64,000 nt of DNA from Oceanobacillus sp. HTM 045 (GTDB lineage Bacteria > Pseudomonadota > Alphaproteobacteria > Rhodobacterales > Rhodobacteraceae), in contig WNWL01000006.1 in NCBI GenBank assembly GCA_009733745.1, forward strand, positions 310,001 through 374,000. Direction: 5' to 3'. Below, piece by piece: positions 38,277 through 47,600 of this stretch (position 1 is the stretch's first letter; the number at the start of each line of letters is the position of its first letter). Position numbers and translations under genes: made by a program. Under the pieces are notes generated by a model. That model was given only the letters and a program-made list of their open reading frames with translations. It made no database searches and had not been told where the DNA came from.

Positions 38277-39149
38277 ATGCCCCGAAACCTCGACCTGACC
38301 GCGCTCCGCTCGTTCGCGGTCGTCGCAGAGACCGGCGGCGTCACCCGCGCCGCCTCGCAGCTCAACGTCACCCAGTCGGCGGTCTCGATGCAGCTCAAGC
38401 GGCTGGAGGAAAGCCTCGGCCAGCCCCTGCTGGAGCGGTCCGGGCGCGGCGTGCAGCTCACCACGCAGGGCGAGCAGGTGCTCTCACGCGCCAAGCGGAT
38501 CCTCGCGCTGAACGACGAGATCTTCGCCCGCATGACCGACCCGGGCTACGAGGGCGTCATCACCTTCGGCGTGCCCGCCGACATCGTCTACCCGCACGTG
38601 CCGCAGATCCTGCAGCATTTCGACCGCGAATACCCGAGGGTGAAGGTCGACCTCGTCTCCTCCTACACCAAGCGGCTGAAGCCGATGCTGGCCGAGGGCA
38701 AGCTCGACGCGATTCTCACTACCGAGGACGTGGTCGACCGCGGCGGCGAGACCATCCTGGAGAGCCCGCTGGTCTGGGTCGGCGCCCCCGGCGGCGTCGC
38801 ATGGCGCGCCCGCCCGCTGCGGCTGGCCTTCGAGAACCAGTGCATCTTCCGCGTCCCCGTCCAGCGCGCGCTCGACGCCCGCGGCATCCCGTGGGAGATG
38901 GCGGTCGAATCGGACTCGACCCGCACCGTCGAGGCCACCGTGTCGGCCGACCTCGCCGTCCACGCCATGCTGGAGAACGCGATCTCGCCGAGGCTCCAGC
39001 GCGTCCACCACGGCGGCGACCTGCCGTCGCTGCCGAAGATGCGCATCAACCTCTACCGGCGCGGCGTCTCCTCCTCGCTGGTCGACGACTTCGTCGACAT
39101 GGTGCGCGACGCCTACAGCCGCCCCGGCACCATCGCCGCCGTGGCTTGA
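38277..39149 (+). CDS. LysR-family transcriptional regulator
   Basis: This 290-residue regulator has the N-terminal helix-turn-helix (LDLTALRSFAVVAETGGVTRA then TQSAVSMQLKRLE, residues 5-60). The effector domain covers about 90-285. It is divergent from the DUF1127 gene, which is its likely target. The effector and pathway are unknown. The DNA-binding part is fully conserved and length is normal. Confidence 0.9.
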   Translation: MPRNLDLTALRSFAVVAETGGVTRAASQLNVTQSAVSMQLKRLEESLGQPLLERSGRGVQLTTQGEQVLSRAKRILALNDEIFARMTDPGYEGVITFGVPADIVYPHVPQILQHFDREYPRVKVDLVSSYTKRLKPMLAEGKLDAILTTEDVVDRGGETILESPLVWVGAPGGVAWRARPLRLAFENQCIFRVPVQRALDARGIPWEMAVESDSTRTVEATVSADLAVHAMLENAISPRLQRVHHGGDLPSLPKMRINLYRRGVSSSLVDDFVDMVRDAYSRPGTIAAVA

Positions 39150-39192
39150 GTTTATTGGGGGCGCTCGTCCGCCTGCCAGCCGCCCGGCAGGT

Positions 39193-39300
39193 GGAAGCAT
39201 CGCACGACGCCAGCCACGGCCCGGGCGGCCAGCCCGGGCCGGGTTTGATCGGCTTCCGGCCCTCCCCCGGGCCGGTCACGTCCCTAATCTCTGACCTCAT
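39193..39300. repeat. Structured intergenic repeat, copy B (shortened)
   Basis: It has the same box as copy A at 39219-39240 with one change (GCCCGGGCGGCCAGCCCGGGCC), then GGTTTGATCGGCTTCC and CGGCCCTCCCCCGGGCCGG. It then jumps straight to the 3' end TCACGTCCCTAATCTCTGACCTCAT. The missing centre lies between two GGGCCGG boxes of the full element, as if lost by recombination. A 26-bp flank GAAGCATCGCACGACGCCAGC is shared with copy C. Confidence 0.75.
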
Positions 39301-39363
39301 GAGATTGCTCAGGGTACTGGCCGACGAAGCGCCCTTCCCTCCGCCAACCACGCCCCGACAGCC

Positions 39364-39554
39364 TGAAGCATCCCACGACGACAGCCACTGCCCGGGCGAC
39401 CAGCCCGGGCCACGTCCGGCCCTCCCCGGGGCCGGGCGTTCTCAGACGTTGCAATAGGATCAATGGGCGGGAGGGGTTGCCGCCATAAATCAAGCATCCC
39501 CATCAAAGCACCACGCCCGCCAAGGGCCGGACATGGCCCTCCGCTCTGACCTCA
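39364..39554. repeat. Structured intergenic repeat, copy C
   Basis: The box at 39390-39411 is identical to copy A. A short gap removes the GGTTTAATCGGC segment; then CGGCCCTCCCCGGGGCCGGGCG, GGGCGGGAGGGG, an ATAAATCA core, ACGCCCGCCAAGGGCCGG and CCCTCCGCTCTGACCTCAT follow in the same order as copy A. It starts exactly 171 bp after copy B, making a tandem pair. Confidence 0.8.
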
Positions 39555-39619
39555 TACGAAGCTTAGGCACTTAGCTCGCGCGGCCCCCGTCCCTGCATCA
39601 GCGACCAATCCGGAGCCAC

Positions 39620-39665
39620 TCACCACGCCCGCCCGGAGCCGGTCGCGTCCCCCCGCCCGAACCTC
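39620..39665. repeat. Fragment of the structured intergenic repeat
   Basis: CACCACGCCCGCCCGGAGCCGG followed by TCGCGTCCCC and CGAACCTC resembles the 3' third of copies A and C. The 5' box is absent. Confidence 0.45.
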
Positions 39666-39852
39666 TACCCGTGAACACGCACACCGGGGAAACATCCAAA
39701 CTCGGAGCACGGCCGAACCCGCCTCCAGGAATCCCCCGGAAAACACCCATTTCACTGCTGGCGGTGAGTCGCGGCGCCTTTCGGGAACAGGGCGGCATCC
39801 AGCCACCCGTGCCCTTGTCACCCCGGCGGGGACGCGCGGCCACGGGTGAAAG

Positions 39853-39881
39853 GCGACATGACATTGTACCCGCGATGTCGC
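39853..39881 (-). terminator. Candidate ppkA terminator
   Basis: GCGACAT (39853-39859) pairs with ATGTCGC (39875-39881) across a 15-nt loop, 35 bp beyond the ppkA stop. On the minus strand CCTTTCACCC follows, only weakly T-rich. Confidence 0.35.
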
Positions 39882-39915
39882 GCGGGAGTGTCACCTCTGG
39901 CCCCCGGACCCGGCC

Positions 39916-42633
39916 TCACTCGACCTTGAAATACTCCAGCGCCAGGTTCGCCCGCCCGGTGTTGACCGCGTTGACCAGCGAGGCGAAATCGCCCGAGGGC
40001 AGCGTCTCGCCGGGCAGCGCGCGGAAGGCCGCGAGGATCTGGTCGCCCGACGCGCCGTTATAGGGGAAGGAGAACAGGATCCCCTCCTGCAGCCGGTCGG
40101 TCAGCTCGATCACCGTGCCGTCATTGGCCACGACGAACAGCCGGACGGAAGTGTTGGAATTCTCCAGCCGACCCGAGACGACGCCGCCGCTGCGGATGTT
40201 GAATTCCAGCGGCACGATCTTCAGATCGCTCATCAGGTAGGGCCGCGCGGCCGGGGCGAGCGAGTTGGCGAAGCTGCATTGCTGCGGGCTCAGGATCGCC
40301 GCGCGCACGTCCGGGTCGATCGCCCGGGCGGCCACGAAGGCGTTGTAGAAGTCGTAGATCGGCTGTTCCGCGCCGGAGTAGAGCGCGATCCCCACCTTCG
40401 ACGAGGTGATCGACAACGGCTGGATGATCAGGCAGTTCACCGCCGGGTAGTCGAGGATGAACTGCATGCTCGGGTCGCGCGTGGGCGCCGGCGTCGGCAA
40501 TGCGGTGGCCGGGGTCGGCCCCGTGGCCAGCGCCTGGGTCGGCGTCGGCGCCGCGACCGCACCCTCGACCACGATGGTGACGGGGATCGACGCTTCCGCG
40601 CCGCTGCTGTCGATGGCGACCACGGCGAAGTCGTAGGTGCCCGGCGCGGTCGGCGTGCCGTAGACCGCCACGACCGCACCCGCGGCCGGGTTCAGGTTCA
40701 GCCCCGGCGGCAGCGCGCCGCGAAGCTGGATGGTCAGCTCCGTGCCGTCCTCGTTGTCGCGGAACGACCCGATCCGCAGGTTGACATTGTCCCCCGGCTT
40801 CAGCGCGATCGCCGCCCGGACCTGGTCCACGATCACCGGCGGCACCCCGCCCGAGGTGGACGGCGTGGGGATCGGCACGGGCGTGGCCGTGGGCACGGGG
40901 ACCGGCGTCGCCGTCGGAACCGGCACAGGCGTCGCCGTGGGCAGGGGAACCGGCGTCGCGGTCGGCAGCGGAACAGGGGTCGCCGTGGGCAGCGGCACCG
41001 GGGTCGGCGTCGGCAAGGGCACGGGTGTCGCCGTCGGCAGCGGCGCCGCGGTGGGAAGCGGCGCGGCGGTCGGGAGCGGCGGCGAGGTCGGGAAGATCGA
41101 CGTCGCCGAGGTCGGCGCCGGCGTCGGCGCCGCGGTCGGGAGCGGCGCCGCCGTCGGCAGCGGCGCCTGCGTCGGCGGGGTGGTCGGCAGCGGCGCCGCG
41201 GTCGGCAGCGGCACGGTGGTCGGCGTCGGCCCGGTGGCGATCGCCAGCGTCGGCTCGGGCGCGGCGGGGGCGATGGCGATGCTCACCTCCATCCGCCCGG
41301 TCCGCCCGTCGGTGTCGGACGCGACGATGGCGAAGGCGTAGTCGCCCGGCACGGTCGGCACGCCGTAGATCACCGCGCGGCCGGTGCCGGTGTCCTCGAA
41401 CTCCAGCCCCGGCGGCAGCGCGCCGGCGAGGTCGAGCACCAGCCGGTCCGGCGTCGCGTGGCGGAACGGCTCGGAGATCCAGCGGTAGCTCCGGTTCACC
41501 GTCGCGTTGGCCAGGTCCACGCTGGACGGCTCGGCCCGCGGCGCCTCGATCTCCGGCACCGGGGTCGCGGTCGGCGCCGCAGGCGCCGGCGTCGCGGTCG
41601 GCTCGCCCGCCCCCGGCGTCGGCAGCGCGGTCAGCTCCGGCGTCGGCGTCGGCTGCACCTCTCCGCCGCCGATGATGCTGTCGAGCGCGCCCACGTACCA
41701 GAGCGCCGCCCCCACGGCCCCGCCACCGCCAAGCAGCAGGAACAGCGCCAGCACACCCCCGCCGCCCTTCTTCTTCGCGCCGCCCCGCCTGCCGCGCGCC
41801 GCGCGCGCCTGCGCAAGGTCGTACTGCGCGACCGCCTCAAGGCTCTCCGGGCGGTCCTCCGGGTCCGGCTGGACCATCTCCTCGATCAGCGGGCGGATCT
41901 CGTAGGGCACCCGGCTCAGGTCCGGCAGCACCCGCCGCTTCTCCACCACCTCGACCTGGCTGCCGCCCATGTTCAGCGGCTCGCCGATCGCCGCGGCGGC
42001 CAGAACCAGCCCGAGCGAGTACATGTCGGACTTGCCGGTGACATCCCCGCCGTAGAGCCCAAGCTGTTCCGGCGAGACGTAGTTCAGCTTGCCGGCCATG
42101 CCGGAGCCGATCAGCGTCCCCTCGCCCGCCATGGTCGACTTGGCGATGCCGAAATCGATCAGCTTGGCCTTCTCGACGGAACCGCCCGGCAGGATCACGT
42201 TGTCCGGCGAGATGTCGCGGTGGATGATCCCGAGCTGGTGCGCGGCATGAAGCCCCGAGCCCAGCCTGCGGCGCAGCACGTCCAGCTCGCCGAAGGAGAG
42301 CGGGCCGTTGCGCATCACGTCTTTCAGCGACGGCCCGTCCACGAACTCCATCGCCAGGTAGGGCCGGTTGAGCTGCGGATCGACCGAGAACACGTAATAG
42401 CGGACGATCGCCTCGTGATAGAGGTTGTGAAGCGTCGAGGCCTCGCGCCGGAACAGGTCGACGATGGTCGGGTTGTTCGCGTGCTCCGGCAGGATCATCT
42501 TGATCGCGACGCGGTCGCCGGTCTGGATCGCGCGGCCGGAATAGACCTCGCCCATGCCGCCCATCGCGATCTTGGACTCGATCTCGTAAATGCCGTTGAG
42601 CTGTGTGCCGCGCGGGACGCCGTCGCTACTCAT
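39916..42633 (-). CDS. ppkA: T6SS serine/threonine protein kinase PpkA-like with Ig-like extracytoplasmic domains
   Basis: This 905-residue kinase acts in the threonine-phosphorylation switch of type VI secretion. The cytoplasmic kinase domain (about 16-275) has a Gly-rich loop (MGGMGEV), Lys45 (VAIK), HRDISPDN with catalytic Asp140, DFG at 160-162 and a VSPE motif. A basic stretch leads to one membrane helix (about 292-313). Outside are a stalk, an Ig-like He_PIG domain (372-456), a long PTATPVP/PLPTAAP stalk (about 465-592), a second He_PIG-like domain (605-690) and a unique C-terminal domain (725-905). It overlaps pppA by 8 bp and is last in the cluster. Confidence 0.88.
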   Translation of the reverse strand: MSSDGVPRGTQLNGIYEIESKIAMGGMGEVYSGRAIQTGDRVAIKMILPEHANNPTIVDLFRREASTLHNLYHEAIVRYYVFSVDPQLNRPYLAMEFVDGPSLKDVMRNGPLSFGELDVLRRRLGSGLHAAHQLGIIHRDISPDNVILPGGSVEKAKLIDFGIAKSTMAGEGTLIGSGMAGKLNYVSPEQLGLYGGDVTGKSDMYSLGLVLAAAAIGEPLNMGGSQVEVVEKRRVLPDLSRVPYEIRPLIEEMVQPDPEDRPESLEAVAQYDLAQARAARGRRGGAKKKGGGGVLALFLLLGGGGAVGAALWYVGALDSIIGGGEVQPTPTPELTALPTPGAGEPTATPAPAAPTATPVPEIEAPRAEPSSVDLANATVNRSYRWISEPFRHATPDRLVLDLAGALPPGLEFEDTGTGRAVIYGVPTVPGDYAFAIVASDTDGRTGRMEVSIAIAPAAPEPTLAIATGPTPTTVPLPTAAPLPTTPPTQAPLPTAAPLPTAAPTPAPTSATSIFPTSPPLPTAAPLPTAAPLPTATPVPLPTPTPVPLPTATPVPLPTATPVPLPTATPVPVPTATPVPVPTATPVPIPTPSTSGGVPPVIVDQVRAAIALKPGDNVNLRIGSFRDNEDGTELTIQLRGALPPGLNLNPAAGAVVAVYGTPTAPGTYDFAVVAIDSSGAEASIPVTIVVEGAVAAPTPTQALATGPTPATALPTPAPTRDPSMQFILDYPAVNCLIIQPLSITSSKVGIALYSGAEQPIYDFYNAFVAARAIDPDVRAAILSPQQCSFANSLAPAARPYLMSDLKIVPLEFNIRSGGVVSGRLENSNTSVRLFVVANDGTVIELTDRLQEGILFSFPYNGASGDQILAAFRALPGETLPSGDFASLVNAVNTGRANLALEYFKVE
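40858..41241 (-). repeat. Coding tandem repeat for the PTATPVP stalk of PpkA
   Basis: This stretch encodes PpkA residues about 465-592 and consists of near-tandem 24-bp units (plus-strand pattern GGCGTCGCCGTGGGCAGGGG with variants), each encoding PLPTATPV-type octads. The repeats keep codon phase. Copy number may vary between strains. Confidence 0.85.
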
Positions 42634-43405
42634 GTCCTATCCCGGCTCCACCGCTGCCCGCGCCCTGGACGTGGGTCACTTCCCTGCACGAAACTGCCAC
42701 AACGGTCACGTTGTCCTTCGCACCGCGCAGCAAAGTCAACTCGATCAGGCGGTCGCAATAGGACTGAAGCGGCCGCCTGTTGCTTTCAGACAGGATTTCC
42801 GCGTCCTCGACGTGGCCCGTCAGCCCGTCCGAGCAGATGACGAAGATGTCGCCATCCTCGATCCGGCCCTGGATCATCTCCAGTTCCGGCTCGTCCGCCA
42901 CGCCGATGGCGCGGGTGATGACGTTCTTCTGCGGCCAGTTCTCCGCCTCCTCGGGCGTGAGCGAGCCGTTGTCGAGCAGTTCCTGCACCACCGTGTGGTC
43001 CCGGCTGATCTGCTCGATGCGGCCATTCTGGATGCGGTAGACCCGGCTGTCGCCGGACCAGACGCAGGCGAACACGTCGCCGAACACGATCAGCACCGCC
43101 AGCGTGCAGCCGATCACCGCGTCGCCCCGGCGCAGGCCCTCGTTGCGCAGCAGCCGGTTGGTGTCGAGAATCGCCTGCTCGAAATTGCCCAGCAGTTCCG
43201 GCGCGCTGCGCGGCTCCGGCAGGCGCGACAGCGCCTCGACCACCGACTGGCTGGCGAAGTCCCCGGCGTCGTGCCCGCCCATGCCGTCGGCCACCGCCCA
43301 GAGGCCGATCTCGGGCCGGACGATATAGCTGTCCTCGTTCAGCTTGCGGACATTGCCGACATGGGTCTGCCCGGCGGTGTCGATCCTGAAGGAGCGTTCA
43401 AACAT
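42626..43405 (-). CDS. pppA: T6SS PP2C-type phosphatase PppA
   Basis: This 259-residue protein reverses PpkA phosphorylation. PP2C motifs are intact: NEDSY near the start, ADGMGGHDAG (Asp and Gly metal site), VWSGDSRVYR, TRAIG, CSDGLTGHV and a late DNVTVVAV. No membrane segment is seen, so it is cytoplasmic. It starts inside the tagF stop region (43398-43405) and overlaps ppkA by 8 bp, so tagF, pppA and ppkA form one coupled unit. Confidence 0.93.
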   Translation of the reverse strand: MFERSFRIDTAGQTHVGNVRKLNEDSYIVRPEIGLWAVADGMGGHDAGDFASQSVVEALSRLPEPRSAPELLGNFEQAILDTNRLLRNEGLRRGDAVIGCTLAVLIVFGDVFACVWSGDSRVYRIQNGRIEQISRDHTVVQELLDNGSLTPEEAENWPQKNVITRAIGVADEPELEMIQGRIEDGDIFVICSDGLTGHVEDAEILSESNRRPLQSYCDRLIELTLLRGAKDNVTVVAVSCREVTHVQGAGSGGAGIGHE

Positions 43406-44609
43406 CGGTCCGGGTCATCCGCGCTGGGCCGAGGACGAGTTCCTCTTCCTCGTCCTGCTCCGCCTCGGCTGCCGCGGCGGCCGGTTTCCTGTCGTCTGGC
43501 GCATCTTCCGCCTGTTCGTTCCCTGCCTGGCCGCCGGTGTGGTGCCCGGCATCATCGCCAGCGTGACCGCCCCCGTGGTCCAGCCCGTCCGGGCCAGAAC
43601 CGTTCCCGGCCGATGCGCCGCCGGGGGCATCCATCGCCTCCATGCCCCAGATCCCCGCTGCCGGGGCAGCGCCGTTGCCTGCCTCGTTCCGGGCGTCGCC
43701 GGGCGTCTCCCCGGCCGCGGCGTCATCCGCCGCCGCCTCTTCCGGCTCTCCCGTCTCGTCTGTCTCTTCGGCTCCGGCTTCCTCGGCATCCTCGCCGTTC
43801 GCCGCGGCGGCAACCGGGAGCGAGAGGACCAGCGCCTCTTCCTCCTCCTCGGCCTCCTGTGCCGTCTCCTGAGCCTCCCCCTCCACGGGGGAGGTCAGCA
43901 TGAGCGCGTCGTCCTCGTCGTCCATCGCGAAGAGGTCGCCCTCCTGCGGCGCGGCGGCGTGCGCCGCCGCCTCCGCGGGCGCGGGTTCGGGCGGCATCTC
44001 GGGCACCGGCACGGGCCGGATCATTTCGAGGTAGTCGTAGGGCCCCGGCAGGCCGCGCCGCAGGATGGCGCGCACCGGCAGGCCCGGCCCCGGCTGGGTC
44101 CACCAGTAGGTGAAGGCGTCCGCGAGGTCCGGCGCGGCCTGGTGGGCCAGCATCCCGAACGCCGCCTGCGGGCTGCTCGGCTCCGCCGCGGGCGCGAGGC
44201 CCGGCAGGCGGGCCAGTTCGGCCTTGGTGGTGTCGAACGCCTTGCCCTCGTCCAGCGCGCCGAGCAGCACATGCTCGACCGCGAGGTACCAGTCGGGCTG
44301 CGGGTCCACCGCCGGGGGGCCGAACTCGACCCCGTCGGCGATCACCGCCAGCGGGAAGCAGCGCCCGACGCCGTCGACCGAGGGCATCAGCGCCCCCGCG
44401 ATCCGCGCGCCGCAGACCTGGGGGCCGAACCAGAACCGCCAGATCGGCGCGTTCATGTAGGCCGGCATCCAGTCGTTGCCCATCTGGTCGCGGCTGCCCG
44501 CGATGGCCGATTGCAGCCAGGGCTCGATCAGTTCGAGGATCCTGCGGTCCACGCCATAGGCGATGAAATCGCGCTTGGCGGGAAGCTTGCCGAAGAGCCC
44601 GACGTCCAT
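43398..44609 (-). CDS. tagF: T6SS-associated protein TagF with long acidic C-terminal tail
   Basis: TagF is a post-translational repressor of T6SS acting with the PpkA/Fha switch. Residues 1-195 are the folded TagF domain (GLFGKLPAKRDFI, then WLQSAIAGSR, MNAPIWRFWF and GRCFPLAVI). Residues about 196-403 are low-complexity Ala/Glu/Asp/Gly-rich and probably disordered. They carry three acidic-L-x-L motifs (DEDDALML 231-238, EEEEALVL around 255-262, EEEELVL 387-393) and one GIWG at 319-322. This tail makes the protein clearly longer than usual TagF. The start follows tssM by 7 bp. Confidence 0.88.
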   Translation of the reverse strand: MDVGLFGKLPAKRDFIAYGVDRRILELIEPWLQSAIAGSRDQMGNDWMPAYMNAPIWRFWFGPQVCGARIAGALMPSVDGVGRCFPLAVIADGVEFGPPAVDPQPDWYLAVEHVLLGALDEGKAFDTTKAELARLPGLAPAAEPSSPQAAFGMLAHQAAPDLADAFTYWWTQPGPGLPVRAILRRGLPGPYDYLEMIRPVPVPEMPPEPAPAEAAAHAAAPQEGDLFAMDDEDDALMLTSPVEGEAQETAQEAEEEEEALVLSLPVAAAANGEDAEEAGAEETDETGEPEEAAADDAAAGETPGDARNEAGNGAAPAAGIWGMEAMDAPGGASAGNGSGPDGLDHGGGHAGDDAGHHTGGQAGNEQAEDAPDDRKPAAAAAEAEQDEEEELVLGPARMTRTDV

Positions 44610-44616
44610 GTCGGCC

Positions 44617-47600
44617 TCAGAACCCTGTCGGGCAGCGGAACTCTCTGAGCGCCGGCAAGGTGAATGGGTTGTCGCCGGCCAGCACCCGGAGCTTGAAGGT
44701 CGCCTTCCGTCCGCCGATGTCGAACGAGACGGTGACCTCGTTGCCCCGCGGCAGCATCCGGCCCGAGAGCAGCTTGAACAGCGCCCACTCGCCGTCGCGG
44801 AAGAGGCGGTTCTGCGTGCCCGCGATCTCCGGCGCGACCGCGACCGAGACCTCGCCGCCGGGCGGCACCGGCCACACCGCGGGCACCTCGTTGGCGCCGC
44901 CATGCTCGTAGACCACCCGCGCCGAGCCGACGGTGAAGATCACAGACAGCGCGCCGTCGAGGCTGATCGGGGTGATGGTGAAGTCGATCTTCGGCGCCGC
45001 CGAGCCCGCCGGGAAGAACGCCTGGCGGATCTCGTAGGCCCGCTCGAACTCGCGCAGCGTGGCGTTGGACAGGAGCTTGCCGACGCCCACGTCGGTCCGC
45101 CAGCGCCAGTTCTTCGCCCCGGCGCCGCGGTCGACCATGTTGTCGAGATGCTCCTTGAAGAAGGCATCCATCACGCCGTTCGGCGCGAACAGCGAGGCGA
45201 ACTCGCCGACGGTGACATCCCGTGACGATGTCGCGTAGAACGGGTACTTGTTGGTGACAATCGCGGTGCAGGCCGAGGTGACATTGTTGGCCAGCAGGCG
45301 GCCGAGCCGGTCCTTCGCCCCGGCGCCGGCTTCACCCTTAAGGTTCGCCGCCGCCTCCTTCGCAACCCCCTTCACCTCCCCCGGAGCCCGCTCCGCCGCC
45401 GCCTCGAGCGCGACGATCTGGGCGTCGAGTTCGGCCTGGGCCTGGGCTGCGACGGTTGCGGAGGGGCTGGAGGCGAGGATGCCCTTCTGGCGCCAGATCT
45501 TCTCGAAGATCGCGACCAGGTTGTCGACCGGGGCCTCGCCTTCAGCGGTGCCCGCAAAGTCGTGCAAGTCCTTGAAATAGGCCTCAATTCTCTCGCCCGG
45601 CGAAGGCGGCAAGGGTTCGCCCTCCGCCCGTGCGCCGCCCGGTCCGGCCGCGCCGAGCGCCAGTTCGATGGCGAGCCGCTCGCCCTGCGTGCGGCCGCGG
45701 TTGATGGCCTCGCCGGTGGCGAAGTCGGTCACCCTCTCCACCTCGGGCGACCCGGCGCCGGGAAGTGCAGCGGCGCCGTCGCCGCCCGGCGTCGCGGGCG
45801 CGGGAGCCACGGTCAGCTCGGTCTGCTTGCGCAGCGAGCGCAGGATCTTGCGCAGCGGCGATCCGGGCGCACCGAGCGCGTTCAGCACGGTCATCCCCTG
45901 GTCGCCGGTCACGGATTTCATGCGGAGTTTCTTGAGCACGTCGTCCCAGGCCCGGATGAAGTCGTTCCGGTAGATCTCGAGGATGTCCTTGCGGATCGAT
46001 CGGAACTGCGCGTCGATCACCTCGCCGCCGGCATCGCCGATCACCCAGCTCTCGTTCGCCACGGAAGCGACGACCGCCTCCATCGTGCCAAGAACGCCCT
46101 CGTGGAATCCGCGATAGGTGTAGAACCCGTCAACCACGAGCGTGTCCAGCGGGTCGCCGGCCTGGGTTTCGAACACCACGGTGACGTCCGCACCGCCGAC
46201 ATCTGGGTCAGCCGGCGACCAGTCCTGGAAGGTGGCGCTCTCGGCCAGACCTTTCATCAGCGTGTAGGCGCGTTCGGCAACCGGCATCCGCGCCAGCGTA
46301 GCCTGCGTGGCTTGCACGAGCGGGCCGTTGAGATCGACGCGCGACGGGTCGGGATCGGCGCCCGGCTTCGGCGGCGGCGGCAGGCGTTCGAGCAGGGCGT
46401 CGAGATGCGAGAGAAGCTGCGCGCGCCCCTGCTCGTACTCAGCACCCCGGAACAGGTTCTTCTCCCAGTCGCGCTTCATCCAGTTGCGCACCAGTTCCGG
46501 CTCGAGCGCGGCCTGGTTGCCGAGCATGAGATAGACCTTGAGCGCCTCGTAAAGGAAGGTGGTGTTGCCCTGGTTAGCGACGATCTGGTTCTCGACCCTC
46601 AGGATCAGGCGCGGCAGGAAGTAGCGCTGCAGCCCCTCGCGATAGGCCTGGACATTCGCGTACTCAATGCGCGGGCGCTGATCGAGGCCGAAGCTGGCAG
46701 AGATCGGCGAGGTCTCGTCGTCCTTCCATGCCTGGTAGCCGGCGGGCAGGTGCCGCAGCTTGTGCAGGATCGGAAGCACCCTACCGAAATCGGTGTCGCT
46801 GACGGCGACTTCGGAGGCCGTGTTCGCGGCCAGTTCGCGATACTCGCCGAGCGCCTGGTCGGTCGCGCCGACCAGTTCCTTGTTCTCGAGATAGGAGTTC
46901 ACGAGCAGCGCCGTGGCACCCGATACCGCGGCGAAAAGGCAGACATAGGCGACTGCCTTCGAGACGAACTTGCGCCGGATATGGCGCATGTCGGTGCCGA
47001 CCCAGCCCTGCTCGAGGAAGATCACCTTGGCGAGCAGGTCGGAGAGGAAGAAGCTCTTGCCCTGCCCAGACAGCACCGGCGCCGGCGCGCCGCTCGCGCC
47101 GAAGGAGCGCGACAGCGCCCCGAGCACGCGGTCGAAGGGCGTACCCTCCTGCGTGCCGGAGGTGAAGTAGACCCCGCGCAGCACGGCATCGGCCGAGTAG
47201 CGGGTCGGCTCGAACACCTTCACGAGGAAGTCGTTGATCGGCTGCTTGAGCGAGGCCATCTGCGCCGGGAAGCCGAAGATCTGCGTCCGCGAGCGGGCGT
47301 CGACCTCTTCCTGCATCCGGTCGGTCAGCTTGGTGGAGAGCCGATCCATCAGCGCGTCGAACTCGGCCGGGAACTGCGCGACCATGTTGTCGGTCTTGCT
47401 GTCCGGGTCGAAGGTGTGGCCCCAGACGATCTTGCGCTGCTCCTCGGTCAGGTCCCCGAAGAACTCCATGAACCCGGAGATCAGGTCCATCTTGGTGAAC
47501 ATCACGTAGACCGGGAACTGGATGCCGAGCCGTGCGTGCAGCTCGTCCAGCCGCTGCCGGATCGCGGCGGCATGGGCATTCAGCTCAGCCTGGTCGAGCC

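Larger units (their letters stand above)
39150..39915. other. 766-bp intergenic region with tandem repeat copies
   Basis: No gene is supported between the LysR stop and ppkA. The region holds repeat copies B and C, a 3' fragment at 39620-39665 and a candidate ppkA terminator at 39853-39881. Open frames on both strands are short, rich in Gly/Pro/Arg and coincide with the repeats, and I reject them as genes. Confidence 0.6.

Noticed and set aside
39046-39506. Minus-strand small open frames with a PGPGEGR-type sequence across repeat copies B and C
   Set aside because: They coincide exactly with the structured repeat, recur at copy A in the same form and break at the repeat's deletions, so they are repeat DNA read as protein.
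40858-41241. Possible CRISPR array
   Set aside because: The repeats are contiguous, keep codon phase and encode PTATPVP octads within ppkA. There are no unique spacers of constant size.
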